Shown piece after piece: positions 58,200 to 64,000 of a stretch of DNA of 64,000 nucleotides. The notes under the pieces are model-generated. The model had not been told where the DNA came from, did no database searches, and was given only the letters and a program-made list of their open reading frames with translations. Position numbers and translations under genes: made by a program. The DNA comes from Welwitschia mirabilis (Eukaryota > Gnetophyta > Gnetopsida > Welwitschiales), in assembly GCA_051453625.1 (NCBI GenBank), contig JBOZIK010000001.1, positions 159,411,055 through 159,475,054 on the forward strand, read 5' to 3'. The stretch's first letter is position 1, and each line of letters opens with the position of its first letter.

Positions 58200-58720
58200 A
58201 ATGTATTCAATAATGAGGAGCCATGACTTTAATAAAATGATATGATAACCTTGTACCATCATTAAAATAAGGGTAATAGAAGAGTGAAGGGCATGAATTT
58301 ACATTATACAAGTATATGGAGTTCTTGATAGGCGGACTTAATACCTTAGTAATCCCATAGAATAGATCTTAAAGTTAGTATAACCTAGCTAGTCCACTAT
58401 ATCAAATCCTTCTATTTAGCATTGGAAGGTGTTGTTCAAACAATGATCAATAAATCAAGAATGTTGTAAAATCAACTATTGAAATATTTTTTTACTTGGA
58501 AACCCAATTTGTAGTTAACAGTGATATGTTAAAGGTTCTATTCTTAGCTAGTGAAAATATACTTTAATGAATTTAGATGATCATATAGCATCAAAGCAAA
58601 TGGGTCCATAAAAATATAGGACTTTTTTTAAATTTTTAAAAAGAAAATCATCCTTCATTAAATAAATAAAAAAGATAGTAAAAAGTAATAACCAAAGTAG
58701 TAAAAAGTGATAAATAAGAA
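58200..58720. other. AT-rich stretch, nothing recognised
   Basis: Should contain protease or gag of gypsy-3 if the element were complete, but no such block is readable on the minus strand. Confidence 0.4.
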
Positions 58721-59890
58721 TATTAAAAAATATAAGATTTTTTTTCCAAATCAAGACTCATTCTTATTTGAAGCTGCATTAAAGCATAAACATATAGGTA
58801 AAGAATCAAGAGAATTAAGAAATTACCCACTTTAGCTTCATCTAGAAGAAGGAAGCCTAAGGTAATTAATCTATCATAATAATGATTGATAAAGATAATT
58901 ATGCACTTTAAATATTTCTCAAAATTCTCTTTAAAAACCCTAAAATGATGATAAAATGCACATATCTCTTTCTTCACTATAATAAGCCTTTCTAATGAAT
59001 GATTTAGTATTCATTTCAAATGAGCTATATGATCATTCATTTTTATGAGAGTAGCAAATTTAAATTCATTCTATTTTTTTTATTCTGTAAGAACTAATTT
59101 TGAAATAAGAGTAAATTATGTTTATCCTATGAAACATCAATAAGCATCAAGAAAATAATTATGAACATGTCAATATAACTTACAAATCATTGTAGAAAGA
59201 AATAAAGATAACAAATAACCTCCATCACACAGAGAAAAACTTTAGAATTTTTAGATTAGTGCATCATGTGAGGGATCATGTAATAAATCATATTAAGTTA
59301 ATTAATTATTAAATTAAAGTTACTACAAATAGGAATCTAGTAATCATTCATAGGGTAATGAGGAGAAAATATCTTTGACCTAGCCAGTTGAAAATTCTTC
59401 TTAAAATTACAACCTTATTAATCATGAAAGATGAACACATCCTTCTAATGTAACCACTTATTATCTTATTTTATAATTAATCATTTTAATTATTTGACTT
59501 GATTGATCCTTGTAATTAGGACTTTTTCATTTAGCACCAATCTGGAAAAAACTATGAAAAGAATGACATTGGTATTGTAGAAGGACATTAAGTAGTTAAT
59601 AAGATGAAGGATTGAATTCTTATTGGCATGAAAAATGCTATTAAGTTGAAGAAATAGACAAGAAATTAAAAACCTACACAATGGAGTCAACATTGATTAT
59701 CTCATCAGAATGATCCTCTATGAATTTAGATAGAGTTGAAATTTCTAATATAGCTAATAATGGTAAGCCATTAATATTACTTACTTTAGCCTTTACATGA
59801 ATACAATTATATTCATTCATACTTAACTTACCTTTATCTTGAATGATAGTAGGAGAAGAAAGCTTAGGATGCTTCTATAATATAAAGAGA
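58720..59890 (-). pseudogene. Coiled-coil-type exon remnants of an unknown gene
   Basis: Two minus-strand segments. About 59880-59490 has one frame readable through LPLLAILEISTLSKFIEDHS and INVDSIV-VFNFLSISST, interrupted only by stops at places where CAG, CAA or TGG codons are likely. 59060-58723 reads LERLIIVKKEICAFYHHF and FLLLDEAKVGNFL, with heptad-like spacing; its 84-codon part is open. Style and strand resemble the decayed intron-containing gene at 7700-10260, and they might be parts of related genes. No family was identified. Confidence 0.35.
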
Positions 59891-62140
59891 TGTTATCCAT
59901 ATTGAAAATCACACAATTCTTAAATAATAAAAAGATTATAAGTGTAAACATAAATACATTATAATCCAATATTTTATCTTATTAATAGTTAAAAGAAATA
60001 TTTCTTCCACCTCATTACCATCATTACACAAGTGAACTGAAACATGAAAAGGAGTTTATAAAGGAAGAGACTTTTATTTCCTTTGTGAATGTGAAGTCTT
60101 AAATGATGATTCCTCTTGAGTATCCATCTACAATGATTGAACATGTTAAGAACTAGGATCAAATTTCAAATATATGAAACTACAAAAAATAAAACTAGTA
60201 AATTATCAAAAATAAACTTCACCTATGGAAGAATATTGTATACAAACATTTTTTAATTTTTATTTTTAATTTTTATATTTATTTATTATTATTATTACTA
60301 TTTTTTTTAAAATGAGAAAGAAAGGCTGGGAAGAGAGCCTTTAATCTCTGCCCTTCATCTGCATTATCAGTAAGTACATAATTATTCAAATAGTTCATAA
60401 TGAGTTATTAGATGAATCAAATAATGCAAATAATAGGGTAAATGCATCACAACTATTCATAGATGAAGCCCAGTTATTATTCCAATAAATACATGAAAAA
60501 TGAATGAAATGATCCAATGTTTAATGCAAAAAAAAGTAGAACAAGTACCTTTTAGTAAATCCATAAGCTAAACAAAGAATACATCTAACAAAGACAGAAA
60601 ATCAAAAAGTTATCTAGACAACCTAACACAATAAAATCAAATATTCTAGGAAGAACTTGTATGTCCTATTTTATCAAGATACTTTATGGGATACAACCTC
60701 AATTATACTTTCCCATGAATGTCACTATTGTCATAGTCCATGCTTCTCTTTCTCTAGTTTCTTATTTTGTCTTTCTTCTATTAGAAAAACTTATTGTATT
60801 AGTTGTAGGGGAATATTTCAGGTTTAAGTAAAGACTGTATAATGAGTACTACCTGAGATTGTTAATCTTATACCAAGAAGTAAAAACTTCATAATTTTTA
60901 TCTATTCTTGAAAATAACAGTTGTATTCCTAAGTTGCAATCAATGGATTCTCCTTGGCGTTTGCATTGAGAAAGTTAAATTGCACAAGATGTTTTGTTAT
61001 TAAAAACAAATGACGACTTCCCTTTGTAAGAGTTACATCTATATATTTTCTAGTACAAGTCCTGTAGTCTGCCTTTGTCAAACTTAAGAACTAATATTTC
61101 TCTAAAGAAAAGGAGCCATTGAAGGTATTGATTATGAGATGTAATATTTCATCAACTTTTGGTCTAAAAATAGAAATCTAAGCATTATTGAAGGCATTGA
61201 AAGACTTCTGTCACATAGTGAATATTCAACTCCATTGGCATAGAACCAATTCTTATTTCCAAATGTAATTCTAAAGGTATTTCCATTGTCTCTTCAAATT
61301 AGAGTATTTGCCCAAGAGCTATACACATGGTCTATATCCTTAACCCTTAAGTAGATGAAAAATAACATGGTCCATAATAACATGGAATGAAACTTGGAAA
61401 TCATGTTTAAAATATTAAATTTTTAAAAATAAAAGAATATAATAGGATTTAAAACTTATTTCTCAGAGCCCTTACAGTGCCTCTAGTGCCTTAGCAATAC
61501 TCTTCTGTGAAGTGATCACTGGCCTATTTCAAATATATTCATTGTTAAGGGAAGAGTAATAGCTATATCAATCCATAGATTATTCATTGTCTTATTTACT
61601 TTAATGTTCCAACCATTCCTCTACAAATATCATGAAAAGCCCAAGAAACATTCAGTTGAGCTATCATTACAAATCACCTTAAAATCGAACACACTAGTGC
61701 CTGTCAACTAGGGATGCCTTAATCCATAATTCACTGAAATGTGATGTCCTAGCACAACTCTGAATATGCAATGAAAGGTGGGATCTATGTATGAATACAC
61801 TACTCATGAAAATTTTGTCAACAACAAACAGTGTTATTTCACTCCATAAGATGCCCTCTTTGTAAGATTTTCAATATTTCATTACACAGTGTCTAATGTA
61901 GAATCTATTGCAAGCACCATTTGCAAATAATGGTGATACCACCAACCTAAAGAAGAAATCATGAAAATCTATTTTCCATTTTTAGAATCTAACCATTAAT
62001 TAAAAAAAGATACTAGCAAAAGGGGATTAAAAAAACAATAAAAAACAAATAATAATAGCCTTGGAGAGGGGAACAGAGACATCAAGGGATAAGAACCAAA
62101 AACAAGAATGCAATCATAGAGAATAAGAGAAGGTAGCTAT
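59890..62140. other. 2.2 kb stretch, partly less AT-rich, unassigned
   Basis: 59890-60640 is A/T-rich with poly-T and ATT runs (60247-60310). 60640-61960 is noticeably less AT-rich and less decayed-looking, with minus-strand open stretches such as ILWSEITLFVVDKIF (about 61860-61810) and SHLSLHIQSCARTSHFSELW. It may hold an antisense, low-copy gene fragment, but I recognise no domain or consistent exon chain. Confidence 0.35.
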
Positions 62141-62911
62141 TGATAAAATAATTTCATAATTGGACTTGAGAATATATAAACCCAAGTGAGGTTCCAACCC
62201 AAAATAATGGGTGGAGTAACTTACTAACTTTATATGCATGCTTAAGTTCTTTTATTTTATCAATGTGGGATAAAACCCACTTATATTTCCCACTATGGGA
62301 TAACATCCACTTGTATTTTTAACATCCCCCCTCATGTGTAGGCTAACCAAGCCAAACACGGAACACAGTCAATCATGTCGAGGAGGTATAATGACCATGC
62401 CACTCATTATTATGATAGCCTAAGAGTAACCCACTCTGATACCATGAAAGAATCTCATAATTAGGCCAAACACATATGAACCCAAGTAAGGGTCCAATCC
62501 AAAACTAATTGGAAATGGGTGGAGTGACTTACTAGCTTTATATGCATGCTCAAGGCCTTTTATTTTATCAATGTGGAATAACATTCACTTATATTTTCTA
62601 CACATCCCTCACATGTAGGCTAATCAAGACAAACATGGAACACAGTCAATCATGTCGAGGAGTTCTAATAACCATGATGCTCATTATTGTGATGGCCCAA
62701 GAGCAATCCACTCTGATACCATGTTAAGAATCTCATAATTCGGCCGGAGTACATATAAACCCAAGTAAGGTTTCAACTCAAAACCAATTGGCAATGGGTG
62801 GAGTAACTTATTAACTTTATATGCATGCTCAAGGCCTTTTGATTTATTAATGTGGAAGAACACCCACTTATATTTTTCACTGTGGGACAACACCCACTTA
62901 TATTTTCTACA
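62141..62911 (-). mobile_element. Tandem TRIM: three LTRs and two internal units
   Basis: Three LTR-like blocks (62141-62324, 62445-62602, 62722-62911) share aacccaagt-aggt--caa, atgggtggagta-ctta and ctttatatgcatgct. They are separated by two ~120-bp internal units (62325-62444, 62603-62721) sharing acacagtcaatcatgtcgag. Each internal unit ends in CTCTGATACCA on the plus strand, i.e. a TGGTATCAGAG initiator-Met PBS on the minus strand, directly abutting a TG-starting LTR. Total 771 bp with no coding capacity. This is a terminal-repeat retrotransposon in miniature with shared middle LTR. The third LTR has a ~30-bp internal duplication (cacccacttatattt). Confidence 0.85.
62711..62721 (-). other. 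TRIM primer-binding site (second copy)
   Basis: TGGTATCAGAG on the minus strand, perfect plant initiator-Met PBS start, immediately next to the LTR starting TGTTAAGAATC. The other copy is at 62434-62444. Confidence 0.85.
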
Positions 62912-64000
62912 GTTGAACAAAAATGCTAGAAAATCCAAAACATAGCAAACCAGACAGAAAAGAGGAGTACAACAACAATGAATGATAGAAAAAAGAAAGG
63001 ATAAAAAAGTAAACATACAAGGTGGAAAACACTATTACAAACAATAACCTAGCAGTAGAAAATGCTACATAGGAGAGAGTTTCTAGGATAGTAGCAAGGG
63101 TTAAAGGAGACAACATAGCAAGAAAATAGAGACAAAGGAGAAAAACATCTCAAATAGCAACACATTCACTAGAAAAACAACAACAAACGCACATTAGGAA
63201 GACCATGGAAATGGTAAACAAAAATCCCAAAACATAATACAAGAAAAAAAATGCACTAGCAAGTTACAAATAATCTCAGANNNNNNNNNNNNNNNNNNNN
63301 NNNNNNNNNNNNNNNNNNNNNNNNNNNNNNNNNNNNNNNNNNNNNNNNNNNNNNNNNNNNNNNNNNNNNNNNNNNNNNNNTCTCAGAAAAAGCAACAACA
63401 TCAAAATGCGAAGAGTAATAGAGGCTTCATACTAGAGGAGAAGAGGTCAAAGAAGGCAGAGGAACACCAAAAAATGGCATCGAAGAGAGAGCAGTGAAGT
63501 AGATCATCATAAAATAGGAGGGGCATTAAGATAGAAATTGACAAGGGATCTCAGATACATCAAAGAACAGACACAGTAGTAAAGAGAAGATACAAAGGAA
63601 TCTAAAAAGTCATTACATCGTTTTCTTTTCTACATTTTCAATTTCTGTTTGTAATGTTTAAAATAATCTTTTTAGTTTATACAAAGTAATATAGTTTCCA
63701 TTAGTTTTTAATCTTAAATATGTTGAAATAGAGATTAAAATTTTAATCTTAATCTCTTCATCTTATTATTTTTAAATACTTGTATTTTTTCCCTCTTTTA
63801 TGTTTCCAATTTGTACACTGCATAATTGATTTTTTTAATCTATTTCATTTAGATGCATAATATGTATGTTATTTTAGACATCTTACACTTGAAAGTAATT
63901 CCAACATCTGGTTAGAGCCTATTCTTTTTCATTTTCTACAAAAGAGTTTTGCCAATTTATAGTAATAGCCCCTAAAGTTTGACAAACCTTTTGATTTTAC
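62912..64000. other. Purine-rich then AT-rich end of the window, with a 100-N gap
   Basis: 62912-63620 is A/G-rich on the plus strand, like the complement of CT-rich plant leader sequence, with no readable gene. N run 63281-63380; the 7 bp tctcaga occur on both sides of it. From 63620 to the end it is AT-rich without a recognised feature. Confidence 0.5.

Larger units (their letters stand above)
55450..58200 (-). mobile_element. Decayed Ty3/gypsy retrotransposon, minus strand (gypsy-3)
   Basis: Reading leftwards from 58200: RT, RNase H, integrase zinc domain, integrase core, integrase C-terminus. This RT-RH-INT order is Ty3/gypsy. Block wording (WGALLLFIKK, LNKVTIKNNY, NVFHVIMLRKY) is chromovirus-like and close to gypsy-2 but in opposite orientation. 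gag and protease were not found to the right. No own LTR pair recognised. Riddled with stops. Confidence 0.85.

Noticed and set aside
55450-58200. gypsy-3 and the LTR at 52646-53742 as one element
   Set aside because: The same LTR type adjoins gypsy-1, whose RT belongs to a clearly different lineage, and no matching right-hand LTR was seen.
62542-63116. ORFs over and beside the TRIM
   Set aside because: The TRIM is non-coding by structure; these open frames disagree between its tandem copies.

Overview
The window looks like repeat-rich nuclear DNA of a flowering plant. It is very AT-rich and CpG-poor, holds no bacterial-style gene organisation, and is filled with decayed plant-type retrotransposons: Ty3/gypsy, Ty1/copia, L1-type LINE and a TRIM. 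Sparse intron-bearing pseudogene remnants have GT...AG borders. I find no intact host protein gene, rRNA, tRNA or CRISPR. Four N runs mark scaffold gaps (9487-9496, 26514-26613, 53175-53274, 63281-63380). The species cannot be told from what I see.

Layout. 1-950: tandem repeats and a minus-strand TATA box, probably LTR debris. 1200-5024: minus-strand gypsy element (gag, protease, RT, RNase H; no integrase), followed on the right by its candidate 5' LTR (5025-6002); a second copy of that LTR lies at 52646-53742. 6340-7240 and 20870-24345 are two pieces of one long non-coding repeat. They are separated by about 13.6 kb holding a decayed intron-containing minus-strand gene (about 7700-10285), a 20-bp-motif array (10440-11345), a plus-strand gypsy element (11880-15320) and a plus-strand LINE (15950-20400). 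A minus-strand LINE follows (24560-28650). 28860-31000 holds a promoter-like block and three small acidic or basic ORFs of unknown origin. The same long repeat recurs in direct orientation at 34085-34521 plus 42047-47365, and is interrupted there by a SIRE-like copia element (34522-42046) with two LTRs and an extra ORF behind pol. 47400-52645 is almost featureless. 55450-58200 is a second minus-strand chromovirus-like gypsy. 58720-59880 holds coiled-coil-like exon remnants. 62141-62911 is a tandem TRIM (LTR-internal-LTR-internal-LTR).

How it fits together. The window reads as nested layers. Two copies of one long direct repeat, possibly the arms of a LARD-like element or a duplication, were each broken by different later insertions, so each copy gives an approximate empty site for the insertion in the other. 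Decay is dominated by C-to-T and G-to-A change: stops sit where CAG, CAA or TGG codons would be expected, catalytic Asp codons have become Asn, and zinc-knuckle Cys codons have become Tyr. The copia zinc knuckle is intact, which fits its being a younger insertion.
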